In this document: piece by piece, positions 35,709-43,659 of the stretch | How positions within the stretch are numbered: position 1 is the first letter of the stretch | Layout: every line of letters begins with the position of its first letter | Assembly (NCBI RefSeq): GCF_000732325.1 | Contig: NZ_BBIW01000012.1 | Coordinates: 62,001 to 126,000, forward strand | DNA length: 64,000 nucleotides | Direction: 5' to 3' | Origin: Paenibacillus sp. TCA20 | GTDB taxonomy: Bacteria; Bacillota; Bacilli; Paenibacillales; Paenibacillaceae | Notes under the pieces: generated by a model | Databases searched by the model: none | The model's input: only the letters and a program-made list of their open reading frames with translations | Told to the model about the DNA's origin: nothing | Made by a program: the position numbers and the translations under genes

Positions 35709-37834
35709 AATTGTTCTACCTCCATTGTATATTGTTCTATTTTTCGTAAATACAGGTCTTTCATAATGCCCTGGATATCCAGGCTTAATGCTGCCGATGT
35801 GCCGTCTGTCAGGCGGGCGGCAAAGCCGGGACGGTCAATCAGTGACTTGCTGACTTCACTGGCCGCCTCAAGGTAGGTTCGGTCACTGCCGCGCGGAGCG
35901 AGCAGTACGATGGCTGCAGACAATTGAGACTCCTTATCCGAGCCATACGTGATCGGCTCAGTGAATCGGAGAACGCTCAGCGCCAGCTTCGTAACGACGG
36001 TTGAGCGGCAATGAAGCAGGAAGATACCTTCCTGGGACAGAATTGTCTCACCCAGCTTCTCTCTCTCGTGCAGCTCTTGAATTAACTGGGACGTCCCGGC
36101 TTCATCCTTGGCATAATTTCCGGCGATTCTCTCAATCAGCTCGTCAATCGAACCAAAGTGAGCTCCATCCTGGATAACGAGGTTATTCAGCAGATCCTGA
36201 ATGCCTTCAATCAGCCTTTTTTGCTTCTGCAGTGATTCAGCGAGTGAAGCCGAGGACTCTTTACTCAGTGGTACCCGGTCCGTATCTGGTGATGTGTCCT
36301 CAAGCATGGCTCTGACTTTTTCGATGTCTCTTTCACCAAGCAAGGGGGACACGCGCACGACGGGCAGCCGGCTGACGAGATCCACTGTTGAGATGATGAG
36401 GTCAACCTGAGCTTCATAGCTTTCTGTTTCAGCAGCAGATACAACAGCAGCAATGTGAAGCGTTGGAAATTCCTTGCGGATTCGGGTTTGGAGCAGACTG
36501 GAAGTGCCAATTCCGCTTGCACAGACAACCAATACCTGCAAAGAATTTTTCATGTATTTGGCTTCTGCATATTCCAGCATGGCTCCAAGATGGAGCGCGA
36601 TATAGCCGATTTCGGCATCTGGTATGAGCAGCCCGACATAATCTTCAAGTACTTTGGAGCAATTACGTGCAATGTCGTACACGCTTGCGTATTGCTCTTT
36701 AATCTGTCGAAGCAGCGGATTACGTATATCCAGACCCAGCTTTAACCGTTCAACAGCAGGACCTAGATGATTAATGAAGCCAAAGAAGAGGCGGCTGTTG
36801 CTCTTCAGTTCAAGACCGGTGAGAGCCTCAGCCTTTTTCAGGATGTCTCGTGCCAGCCGTACCAGCTCAAAGCTGACATTTTCATAATCCGCTTCCTTTT
36901 CGGCATCGAGCTTAATCTCCGCACCCTTTAAATGCATCGTAATATAGCCGGTTTCATCCTCGGGAATGGTCAGGGAAAAAGCATCCTCAAGCCGATTCAC
37001 CAGCATTTGAGCAGCCTTGAACGAAGGGTGACGCTTCAATTCTTGAAGCACCTGTGCCGGAATGGTAATCCGTTGACCTGTCCTCATTCGTTCAATTGCA
37101 AGTGCCAGATGGACGGCAAGGCCGATAAAGGCGCTGTCGGTCAGCTTCAATTGCATATGCTGCTCCAGCTCGGTTAAATATTTCTCCAGCTGCACAATCG
37201 TGCTCTCCTCAACCAGGTTTAGGAGACGATTGCGAATATGAGACTGCACTTTACTCAGATTGTCTTCACTTTCTTTATCCCGATCCCTGATGAGATGGAT
37301 TAATTCATATTCGTCCAAATGCTCATGCAGCAGGTGGATTAAGGCAGTACGGACGTCTTTTTCATTGCCATGAACGTATACGCCATATCCCGGTTTGCGT
37401 ATGAGTTCAATACGAAAGCCGCTCAGCCATTCCTCAATCCGATCCAGATCATTGCTCAGTGTCCCTTCCGTTACTTTGAACCTGGAAGCAAAGGCATACA
37501 GCTTAATCGGCTCAGAAGCAAGGAGCAGCTCCGAAATAATAAAGTAGCGGCGCTCCTCTCTTGAGAATGTAGGACTTACTGATATCGACTCCATCTCAGC
37601 CTCAAGTGCTGCGAGAGTATCGCTGTCGCCCTCGATCATAAGTCCGTAGCCCGGTTTACGTGTCAGGGTGACTCCTTGTTCATCCAGCCACACTTCAGTA
37701 AGGGGCAGCTCGCGTTTAATTGTTCGTTCACTGACATCAAGTGCATCCGACAGTTCACGGACAGTGGTATAACGGCTGGGTGAAGCTAGAAGAAACCTTA
37801 CGATGAGCACGGTTCGCTTACTGGGCTTCTCCAT
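35705..37834 (-). CDS. mtlR: Mannitol operon transcriptional activator, PRD-containing
   Basis: The 709-residue activator has two N-terminal helix-turn-helix parts (TTVRELSDALDVSERTIKRE near residue 20), two PTS regulation domains (about 190-405), an EIIB-like domain with VLVVCASGIGTSS (Cys near 435), and an EIIA-like domain with LLHCRS near 608. In this family PTS phosphorylation of the PRD, EIIB and EIIA parts sets activity according to mannitol and glucose supply. It is the first gene of the operon and is translationally coupled to mtlA, so the activator probably controls its own promoter. A cre-like box lies just upstream. Confidence 0.95.
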   Translation of the reverse strand: MEKPSKRTVLIVRFLLASPSRYTTVRELSDALDVSERTIKRELPLTEVWLDEQGVTLTRKPGYGLMIEGDSDTLAALEAEMESISVSPTFSREERRYFIISELLLASEPIKLYAFASRFKVTEGTLSNDLDRIEEWLSGFRIELIRKPGYGVYVHGNEKDVRTALIHLLHEHLDEYELIHLIRDRDKESEDNLSKVQSHIRNRLLNLVEESTIVQLEKYLTELEQHMQLKLTDSAFIGLAVHLALAIERMRTGQRITIPAQVLQELKRHPSFKAAQMLVNRLEDAFSLTIPEDETGYITMHLKGAEIKLDAEKEADYENVSFELVRLARDILKKAEALTGLELKSNSRLFFGFINHLGPAVERLKLGLDIRNPLLRQIKEQYASVYDIARNCSKVLEDYVGLLIPDAEIGYIALHLGAMLEYAEAKYMKNSLQVLVVCASGIGTSSLLQTRIRKEFPTLHIAAVVSAAETESYEAQVDLIISTVDLVSRLPVVRVSPLLGERDIEKVRAMLEDTSPDTDRVPLSKESSASLAESLQKQKRLIEGIQDLLNNLVIQDGAHFGSIDELIERIAGNYAKDEAGTSQLIQELHEREKLGETILSQEGIFLLHCRSTVVTKLALSVLRFTEPITYGSDKESQLSAAIVLLAPRGSDRTYLEAASEVSKSLIDRPGFAARLTDGTSAALSLDIQGIMKDLYLRKIEQYTMEVEQL

Positions 37835-37889
37835 ATCTTCACGCTCCTTTCCTGTTTACTGCAGCTGAGGCAGACTTTTACCACTATTT

Positions 37890-37904
37890 TGAAAACGGTA
37901 TCAT
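37890..37904 (-). promoter_or_regulatory. cre-like CcpA box upstream of mtlR
   Basis: Minus-strand ATGATACCGTTTTCA fits WTGNAANCGNWWNCA with one mismatch and lies about 56-70 bases before the mtlR start, where it could repress the mannitol operon when glucose is present. The rest of the 329-bp gap (37835-38163) holds the mtlR promoter by position and one terminator. Confidence 0.6.
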
Positions 37905-37985
37905 TAACCGGCTGGAAATATAAATGCAGAGCTAGCTAAGCTGCTAACACAAATTTTAAGGAAAGATTATCTTAATATCAAAGAA

Positions 37986-38027
37986 AAGATGGCCTGTTTT
38001 GTCCTCTAGTCACAAGGGCCATCTTTA
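37986..38027 (-). terminator. Terminator after the monooxygenase-like gene
   Basis: AAAGATGGCC (37986-37995) and GGCCATCTTT (38018-38027) form a 10-bp perfect stem with a 22-base loop; the minus strand continues T-rich. Confidence 0.75.
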
Positions 38028-38163
38028 AATAGTATTGTTTGATTTACATAAAACTTTCATTCAGCAGCTTAGTATGAGAGTTTAGGGAAGAGTATATTAA
38101 GATATTACGAAGATGAGGAGTTTTTGAAACAGAAGATGTTATTCTATGTATGGGATTTGCATG

Positions 38164-38490
38164 CTACATCTCAAAAAAACGATCCCTTTCAACTAAGGCA
38201 ACACGGAGAGAGAAGGAGCGATACCATTCTTTTTTGCCGCGTTCCTGTGCGATCTGATGCGCCGAATGTTCCTTCCAGGCACGAATGGATTCGAGATCCT
38301 TCCAGTAGGAAACAGTGATTCCGAGCTCTTCATCACGGGCCGATTCAACACCAAGAAAGCCGGGTTGACGTGAAGCAAGCTCTACCATCTTGTCCGCCAT
38401 GTTGCCATAACCGTTATCCCCTTCTGTACGCTTGGAGGAGAAGATCACGGCATAGTAAGGCGGTTGAAGCTGGACTGCAGGTGTGTTCAT
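38164..38490 (-). CDS. Antibiotic biosynthesis monooxygenase (ABM) domain protein
   Basis: This 108-residue protein has the ABM dimeric alpha-beta barrel pattern: YYAVIFSSKRT, then PGFLGVESARDEELGITVSYW and a helix with IRAWKEHSAHQIAQ. Close relatives are small cytosolic proteins such as heme-degrading HmoB-like or quinol monooxygenases; the call of a specific enzyme would be a guess. AAGGAG lies ten bases ahead of the ATG. It is a single gene. Confidence 0.88.
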   Translation of the reverse strand: MNTPAVQLQPPYYAVIFSSKRTEGDNGYGNMADKMVELASRQPGFLGVESARDEELGITVSYWKDLESIRAWKEHSAHQIAQERGKKEWYRSFSLRVALVERDRFFEM

Positions 38491-38683
38491 GAATTCAATG
38501 CTCCTTTTTATGAATAATTTCTATATCACATGCTTATAAAGCATTTCTATGCAACAAGCTATAGCATACAACATTCTATTCTATTCAGCGACAGGAGCCA
38601 GCTGTTCTTTTTGAACAAGGCAATACCGAGCATCGAATGATTTAAATAATGGCATAACATCTTTAATGAAGGAGGATTTACAT

Positions 38684-38821
38684 TTGGATATGAGTTCTGT
38701 TCGTTCAATTTGCCCTGTCTGCGGCGGAGAATTAAAAATATTGAAGCACAGCATCTCTTGTAAATGCGGCAGCCGGATGAAAGGGATTTTAGGAAAAGCA
38801 AGGGTACAGAAGGTAGGATAA
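38684..38821 (+). CDS. Short zinc-ribbon protein, 45 residues
   Basis: A 45-codon frame starts at TTG (38684), eight bases after an ideal AAGGAGG. It reads SICPVCGGELKIL, then SCKCGSRMKG: two CxxC/CxC pairs about 12 residues apart, typical of a zinc ribbon. An ATG two codons later is an alternative start. A terminator follows 37 bp on, so the gene is a complete unit. No function is known to me. Confidence 0.75.
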   Translation: MDMSSVRSICPVCGGELKILKHSISCKCGSRMKGILGKARVQKVG

Positions 38822-38858
38822 TTAGAAGGCGGGTTAATAAAAATGATGGAGTCACCGA

Positions 38859-38888
38859 GGCACTCATAGGGATATGAGGGCCTTTTTT
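38859..38888 (+). terminator. Terminator after the zinc-ribbon gene
   Basis: GGCACTCATA and TATGAGGGCC pair with one internal mismatch over a four-base loop and are followed by six T. Confidence 0.8.
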
Positions 38889-38899
38889 GTCTTCTTATA

Positions 38900-38908
38900 T
38901 GGTATAAT
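38900..38908 (+). promoter_or_regulatory. Extended -10 promoter for the first small peptide gene
   Basis: TGGTATAAT is an extended -10 (TG-N-TATAAT) located 37 bases before the GTG of the 60-residue protein and just after the terminator. No good -35 is seen, as is common with extended -10 promoters. Confidence 0.55.
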
Positions 38909-38944
38909 TTGGATGTTATCCAATAATGAAAAGAGGCTGCTGCC

Positions 38945-39127
38945 GTGTCAGAAAATGAACAGGAGCGACTTAGAGAGATATATGGACTGGAAGAGCCAGT
39001 CCCGACTAACGATTCAATATTATCCTTCATAGGAGATCTAGGAGCAAACTTCCAAATGGACCTCAATTTGACTGTGTGGGCACAGTATATCAAGCATATC
39101 TTTACCTTGCTGTTCTACATCTTATAG
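38945..39127 (+). CDS. Short acidic protein with Y-G-LEEP motif, 60 residues
   Basis: The protein has a charged N-terminus (SENEQERLREIYGLEEPVP), a middle with FIGDLGANFQMDLN and an aromatic-hydrophobic end (IKHIFTLLFYIL) that could insert in a membrane. It has no signal peptide. The block from IYGLEEP onward resembles the C-terminal half of the next plus-strand gene (QYDLEEPAPEPP ... RWMMIMLTLAF), so the two appear related. I recognise no family. The start is GTG with a modest GAGG site and a good extended -10. Confidence 0.65.
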   Translation: MSENEQERLREIYGLEEPVPTNDSILSFIGDLGANFQMDLNLTVWAQYIKHIFTLLFYIL

Positions 39128-39261
39128 CGATCCTGTTGTTGTGAAAAAAGGACCATTTCGTCTGTGTTTACTTCATTTATCCTAAGTGTGCAAGTTACCG
39201 GTTTCTGCTAAAATAGAATTCGACTACATAAGTATGAAGACAGAATGGATGAACTCATTTG

Positions 39262-39591
39262 ATGTTAAAAAGAAAATGCACCGCAGTAATTATGACGCTC
39301 CTATTATCCGCTTCCCTCGCATCGGGTGTTCATGCAGATGCATATGGAGCGGATCAGACTCACGCAGCTTCTGTATCAGCTGATCAATCGACCAATGGCC
39401 CGTTAAGTCTTGAGGAAAGTGAAACGTCGAAGGAAATTCAGCAGAGACTCATGGAGCAATATGACCTTGAAGAACCTGCTCCCGAGCCTCCTAACTATTC
39501 AGTCGATTACGGAATATCATTTAATTGGGATGAATTTGATCCTTCCGAGTTTGTTCGCTGGATGATGATTATGCTGACCCTTGCTTTCTAG
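39262..39591 (+). CDS. Small exported protein with Y-D-LEEP motif, 109 residues
   Basis: A signal peptide (MLKRKCTAVIMTLLLSASLA, with likely cleavage after VHA) precedes a short mature protein rich in Ser, Glu and Asp. Its last 45 residues, QYDLEEPAPEPPNYSVDY through WDEFDPSEFVRWMMIMLTLAF, match the layout of the preceding 60-residue protein. The ATG at 39262 follows a TTG; the ribosome site is weak (GGATGA). There is no known family. The pair may be products of a local duplication in which one copy is exported and the other is not. Confidence 0.7.
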   Translation: MLKRKCTAVIMTLLLSASLASGVHADAYGADQTHAASVSADQSTNGPLSLEESETSKEIQQRLMEQYDLEEPAPEPPNYSVDYGISFNWDEFDPSEFVRWMMIMLTLAF

Positions 39592-39610
39592 AGAAGTCAA
39601 TCTAAGAAAG

Positions 39611-39772
39611 TTAGTCTGCAGCCGAATCCTTATCCTTTTCTACTTCATAAGCTATAAGGGTGATAGGTGCTCCATACTGTTCAGTTAGCAGCGCCTCAGT
39701 ACGTTGAATCAGTTCTACAGCATCCCCTTGATCATTCAGCTCGGCAAATTTGTAGCTGTCTGTGTTCTCCAT
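39611..39772 (-). CDS. Hypothetical 53-residue protein
   Basis: A 53-codon minus-strand frame starts MENTDSYKFAELNDQGD and continues through LIQRTEALLTEQYGAPITLI to an acidic, Lys-rich end. AAGGGG stands about seven bases before the ATG. It looks like a helix followed by strands and is soluble. I do not recognise a family, but the sequence has normal codon use and a clean start, so I think it is real. Confidence 0.65.
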   Translation of the reverse strand: MENTDSYKFAELNDQGDAVELIQRTEALLTEQYGAPITLIAYEVEKDKDSAAD

Positions 39773-39993
39773 GAGGGACCCCTTCCTTCTTCGGTGATTG
39801 TTGTATCATGGTTTGTGAAATGACCACACATTATGCACATGAACCTTTCTAATAAATGATGGAATTGACCCGAAACAGCAAGTTTTTGAAAATTTTGAGC
39901 GAATTAGCTCAAGCATTTGCAGGCAGATCTCCATTATACTCTAGGTAGCACATCATTCTGTTTTTACCGAAACAGACGAATAGGGAGGACACT

Positions 39994-40464
39994 ATGCCGG
40001 ATATGCTCGTTAAGCTGTATGATTTGCCTGAGGTGGAAGGGAGAGCCAGCTATGAGGGGCGAACAGGAGTCACCATCCGCCGGGCGATTGCACCGGAGAA
40101 GCATGTTGTAAGTGAATGGGTCGGAGCCCATTTTGGAAAAGGGTGGGTAAGTGAATGTGAGGTTGCGTTCGCCAAGTCGCCCATCACTTGTCTAATTGCT
40201 GTCGAGAACGGCAAGCTGCTTGGATTTGCTTGCTACGATGCAACGGTTAAAGGTTTCTTTGGACCAACGGGAGTAGATGAGCATGAACGTGGCCGCGGAA
40301 TCGGCAAAATGCTGCTGCTCTATGCTCTTGACTACATGAAGCAGGATGGATATGGCTATGCAGTGATTGGAGGAGCAGGACCTGTCGATTTCTATGCCAA
40401 AACAACGGGTGCCACAGTTATTGAAGGCTCAGTACCCGGTGTATATAAGGGAATGCTGTCCTAG
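39994..40464 (+). CDS. GNAT-family N-acetyltransferase
   Basis: This 156-residue protein has the GNAT core: PITCLIAVENGKLLGFACYD, the acetyl-CoA loop VDEHERGRGIGKMLLLYALD (Arg/Gly-x-Gly-x-Gly/Ala type) and a final GATVIEGSVPGVYKGML. It should transfer an acetyl group from acetyl-CoA to a small molecule or peptide amine; the acceptor is unknown. GGGAGG precedes the ATG. It is a single gene ended by a terminator. Confidence 0.92.
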   Translation: MPDMLVKLYDLPEVEGRASYEGRTGVTIRRAIAPEKHVVSEWVGAHFGKGWVSECEVAFAKSPITCLIAVENGKLLGFACYDATVKGFFGPTGVDEHERGRGIGKMLLLYALDYMKQDGYGYAVIGGAGPVDFYAKTTGATVIEGSVPGVYKGMLS

Positions 40465-40506
40465 CAGGGCGATACTCTTGCAAGCCTACATATGATCTAA
40501 GTTCAT

Positions 40507-40556
40507 ACACCTTGTCTTCAAGCTCGGTACTCCGGGGTTGGGGGCAGGGTGTTTTT
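40507..40556 (+). terminator. Terminator after GNAT gene
   Basis: ACACCTTGTC (40507-40516) pairs with GGCAGGGTGT (40543-40552), ten pairs including two G-T, and five T follow. Between here and 40735 I see no gene. Confidence 0.65.
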
Positions 40557-40735
40557 ATTTTGAAGAAAATCTGGTCCTAAGATCAGAAATTAATGTTTGC
40601 CGTCTCTTCCTCATCCTTGGTCATAGAATCCAGATTAAGGAAGGGAAGAGCCTGCATAATACGGTAGGCAAAAGTGGACCATTAGAGAGCAGTCTACAAT
40701 AATTCCCATCTTGGTCTCAGTAAGATGTAAAAAGA

Positions 40736-40765
40736 TTAGAACCTGGTACTAGGACATGTTATAAT
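40736..40765 (+). promoter_or_regulatory. Promoter of the acyl-CoA synthetase gene
   Basis: TATAAT at 40760-40765 is preceded by TG at 40757-40758 (extended -10); TTAGAA 18 bases upstream is a weak -35. It lies 36 bases before the GTG start of the next gene. Confidence 0.6.
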
Positions 40766-40801
40766 AACCCAAACAACATGGTCACGAAGGAGAAGATGAA
40801 C

Positions 40802-42391
40802 GTGAATTATGAACATTGGGTTTCCCCTGAACTATATAATATGACTTCGGAAATGGAGCAGCATCGTGAGGATAAGATTGCACTCAAATGCCTGGATGAG
40901 CACAATCAATACGAAGAGATCACATATGGAGCGCTGATCAAGAAGGCGAACCAGATTGCAGGCGGACTTGAGAGTCTCGGTCTGACCAAGGGTGATCGCG
41001 TTCTGGTCATGGTACCTCGAAGAGTGATCGCCTATGCGATTTATATTGCTTGTCTCAAGCTGGGACTCGTTATCATCCCTTCGTCGGAAATGCTGCGATC
41101 GAAGGATCTGTCTTACCGTCTGGATCATTCCAAGGCTAGGGCTGTCATTGCATGGTCTACGGTAACAGATGAAGTGAATCGGATCGAAGAGCCGCTGCCT
41201 GCGCTTGATTTCCGCATTGCTGTCTCAGCTGAGGAAGGAGAACAGCAAGAAGGCTGGTCCATGCTGAGCCAGCTGATGGAGAATCAGCCTGAAATGCGTG
41301 CAGCCGTGGAAACACACCGGGATGACATTGCAATTCTGACTTATACCTCCGGTACGACGGGCAACCCCAAAGGGGTTGTACATACACACGGCTGGGGTTA
41401 CGCCCATCTGCGTATCACTTCACCTTGGCTGGATATTCAGCCGGAAGACACCGTGTGGGCAACCGCCGCACCGGGATGGCAGAAATGGATCTGGAGTCCG
41501 TTCCTATCTGTACTCGGACATGGAGCAACCGGCTTTGTATTCAGCGGCTCCTTTGATTCCTCCCAATATCTCAGACTGCTGCAGGAATACCGGATTAATG
41601 TGCTCTGCTGTACGCCGACAGAGTACCGGTTGATGGCCAAATCCGATGGTCTGGAGCAATACGACTTGTCTGCTCTTCGCAGTGCGGTATCGGCAGGTGA
41701 ACCGTTGAATCTGGAAGTCATCAGCACCTTTGAACGATATTTTAACATTACGATTCGCGACGGTTACGGACAGACGGAGAGCACGCTGCTCATCGGGAAT
41801 CTGAAGGGAATGCCATTCCGCAAGGGTGCGATGGGGCAATCGATCTCGCCGGGTCTCGTACAAGTGGTGGACGATGAAGGTCAGCCGGTGGCACCAGGCA
41901 CGGTCGGAAATATCGCGGTTCATATTGAAATGCCTGCCTTGTTCCGCAGCTACTATCTGGATCCGGAACGCAAGCCGGCCAATACTCTCGGAGAGTACTT
42001 CATCACCGGCGACCGGGCTAGCCTTGATGAGGACGGTTATTTCTGGTTTGAAGGCCGCGGTGATGACATTATTATCAGCTCAGGCTATACGATTGGTCCA
42101 TTCGAGGTAGAGGAAGCCTTGATGAAGCACACAGCCGTGAAGGAGTGCGCGGCGGTAGCGAGTCCAGATGAAACCCGCGGGAATATTGTCAAAGCCTTTG
42201 TCGTATTGAAGGATGGTGTGGAAGGCTCAGATGCGCTTGTTAAGGAGCTGCAGCAGCATGTGAAGAGCATTACCGCTCCATACAAATATCCGCGCCGGAT
42301 TGAGTTTATCTCAGATCTTCCCAAGACAAGCTCAGGTAAGATCCGCCGGATCGAGCTGAGAGAACTGGAGAAGCAAAGAGCGCAGAAGTAA
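40802..42391 (+). CDS. AMP-binding acyl-CoA synthetase (MbcS/AcsM-like)
   Basis: The 529-residue enzyme activates a carboxylic acid with ATP and CoA. The P-loop is LTYTSGTTGNPKG (near residue 180), the adenylate motifs are YGQTESTLL and FITGDRASLDEDGYFWFEGR, and the C-terminal Lys lies in PKTSSGKIRRIELR. The overall pattern matches medium-chain or methyl-branched acyl-CoA synthetases of Bacillus rather than acetyl-CoA synthetase. I chose GTG 40802, eight bases after AAGGAGA; upstream in-frame ATGs at 40778 and 40796 lie before or too close to the ribosome site. It is a single gene. Confidence 0.9.
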   Translation: MNYEHWVSPELYNMTSEMEQHREDKIALKCLDEHNQYEEITYGALIKKANQIAGGLESLGLTKGDRVLVMVPRRVIAYAIYIACLKLGLVIIPSSEMLRSKDLSYRLDHSKARAVIAWSTVTDEVNRIEEPLPALDFRIAVSAEEGEQQEGWSMLSQLMENQPEMRAAVETHRDDIAILTYTSGTTGNPKGVVHTHGWGYAHLRITSPWLDIQPEDTVWATAAPGWQKWIWSPFLSVLGHGATGFVFSGSFDSSQYLRLLQEYRINVLCCTPTEYRLMAKSDGLEQYDLSALRSAVSAGEPLNLEVISTFERYFNITIRDGYGQTESTLLIGNLKGMPFRKGAMGQSISPGLVQVVDDEGQPVAPGTVGNIAVHIEMPALFRSYYLDPERKPANTLGEYFITGDRASLDEDGYFWFEGRGDDIIISSGYTIGPFEVEEALMKHTAVKECAAVASPDETRGNIVKAFVVLKDGVEGSDALVKELQQHVKSITAPYKYPRRIEFISDLPKTSSGKIRRIELRELEKQRAQK

Positions 42392-42472
42392 TGGCTGCTG
42401 CTGAATCTATAGCATACTTAGTACCCTAGTGCTGATTTTCCAGCAATAGGCGATCCCTCAGGGTTCAATAGG

Positions 42473-42509
42473 AGCTGTCCAAACGATGATTCGCTTGGAC
42501 AGCTTTTTT
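42473..42509 (+). terminator. Terminator after the acyl-CoA synthetase gene
   Basis: AGCTGTCCAA (42473-42482) and TTGGACAGCT (42495-42504) form a 10-bp perfect stem, followed by six T. Confidence 0.88.
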
Positions 42510-42610
42510 GCTAAGATAAGGTTGAAGCAGACCCTGCACAATGCGTGCAGCATAAGTCGAGAGAGTCTCTCTATGTTCCTGTTAATCTAAATGCGAAGGA
42601 GGAAGCCAGT

Positions 42611-43498
42611 GTGGGTATGGATTTTCTTGCAGGCATGAACTGTGCAATGGAATATATGGAAGAACATTTATTGGATGAGCTGGATTATAAACAGGCAGCA
42701 AGGGCAGCGGGCTGCTCTGAATATCATTTTAAGCGGATGTTTTCCTTTCTCGCCGGACTTCCGATCTCTGAATATATTCGGCGCAGAAGACTGACGCTGG
42801 CAGGGCAGGAATTAATGGAGGCAAAGCCGGGGCTCAGAATTATTGATGTAGCGCTCAAATACGGATATAACTCGCCAGATTCATTCACTCGTGCTTTTCA
42901 CAGCATGCATGGCATACTGCCGTCGGAAGTCCTCCATACCGGAAAAAATCTCAAAGCCTATCCCAAGCTGAGCTTCTACTTGTCAATTAGAGGAGGAGAA
43001 GAAATGAATTATCGAATTGTAGAGAAAGAGGCTTTTCGCATTGTCGGGCTGTATAAGCGGGTTCCTATCGTCTTTCACGGAGTGAATCCAGAGATTGCTT
43101 CCATGTGGAGCCAGCTTAACGAACAGCGTATAACAGAGCTTAAGGCATTATCCAACATTGAGCCAGCAGGCTTGATCAGTGCCTCAACGCAATTCTCCGA
43201 GGGGAGAATGGAGGAGCAGGGAGAGCTGGATCATTATATTGGAGCAGCAACGACACTGGCACCGCCTTCGCACTATCATGTCCTTGAAGTACCTGCTCAA
43301 ACGTGGGCCGTGTTTGAAGCGGTGGGTAATTTTCCGGATAAACTGCAGGAGGTTTGGGGCCGAATCTATGCAGACTGGTTCCCTTCTTCTAATTATGAAG
43401 CAGCGCCAGGACCCGAGATGCTGTGGAATGAGAGCAAGGATACCTCCTTGCCGAATTATCGGAGTGAGATCTGGATTCCTGTTGTAAAAAAACCGTAA
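42611..43498 (+). CDS. AraC-family regulator with GyrI-like effector domain
   Basis: This 295-residue regulator has an N-terminal AraC DNA-binding domain (two helix-turn-helix motifs, AARAAGCSEYHFKRMFSFLA and IIDVALKYGYNSPDSFTRAF) and a C-terminal GyrI-like small-molecule domain (about 135-295) ending EIWIPVVKK. This layout is that of Rob- and BmrR-like activators, which often respond to drugs or amphipathic molecules. GTG 42611 is eight bases after AAGGAGG. The next operon on the same strand is a drug-type ABC exporter pair, a plausible but unproven target. Confidence 0.9.
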   Translation: MGMDFLAGMNCAMEYMEEHLLDELDYKQAARAAGCSEYHFKRMFSFLAGLPISEYIRRRRLTLAGQELMEAKPGLRIIDVALKYGYNSPDSFTRAFHSMHGILPSEVLHTGKNLKAYPKLSFYLSIRGGEEMNYRIVEKEAFRIVGLYKRVPIVFHGVNPEIASMWSQLNEQRITELKALSNIEPAGLISASTQFSEGRMEEQGELDHYIGAATTLAPPSHYHVLEVPAQTWAVFEAVGNFPDKLQEVWGRIYADWFPSSNYEAAPGPEMLWNESKDTSLPNYRSEIWIPVVKKP

Positions 43499-43529
43499 AT
43501 CAACCGAATGGATGAATTCGTGAACTGGA

Positions 43530-43567
43530 ATAACCGCACCCTACGCATAGGTGCGGTTATTTTTTTG
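43530..43567 (+). terminator. Terminator after the AraC/GyrI gene
   Basis: ATAACCGCACC (43530-43540) and GGTGCGGTTAT (43550-43560) form an 11-bp perfect stem, followed by T residues. Confidence 0.9.
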
Positions 43568-43659
43568 CTCATAGAGAGGTAGAGAACAATCAATCTACGT
43601 TATAATATACATATGAGTGTATTTTTGGGAGTAATCAGTGAATCATCGGAGGAATGTAC

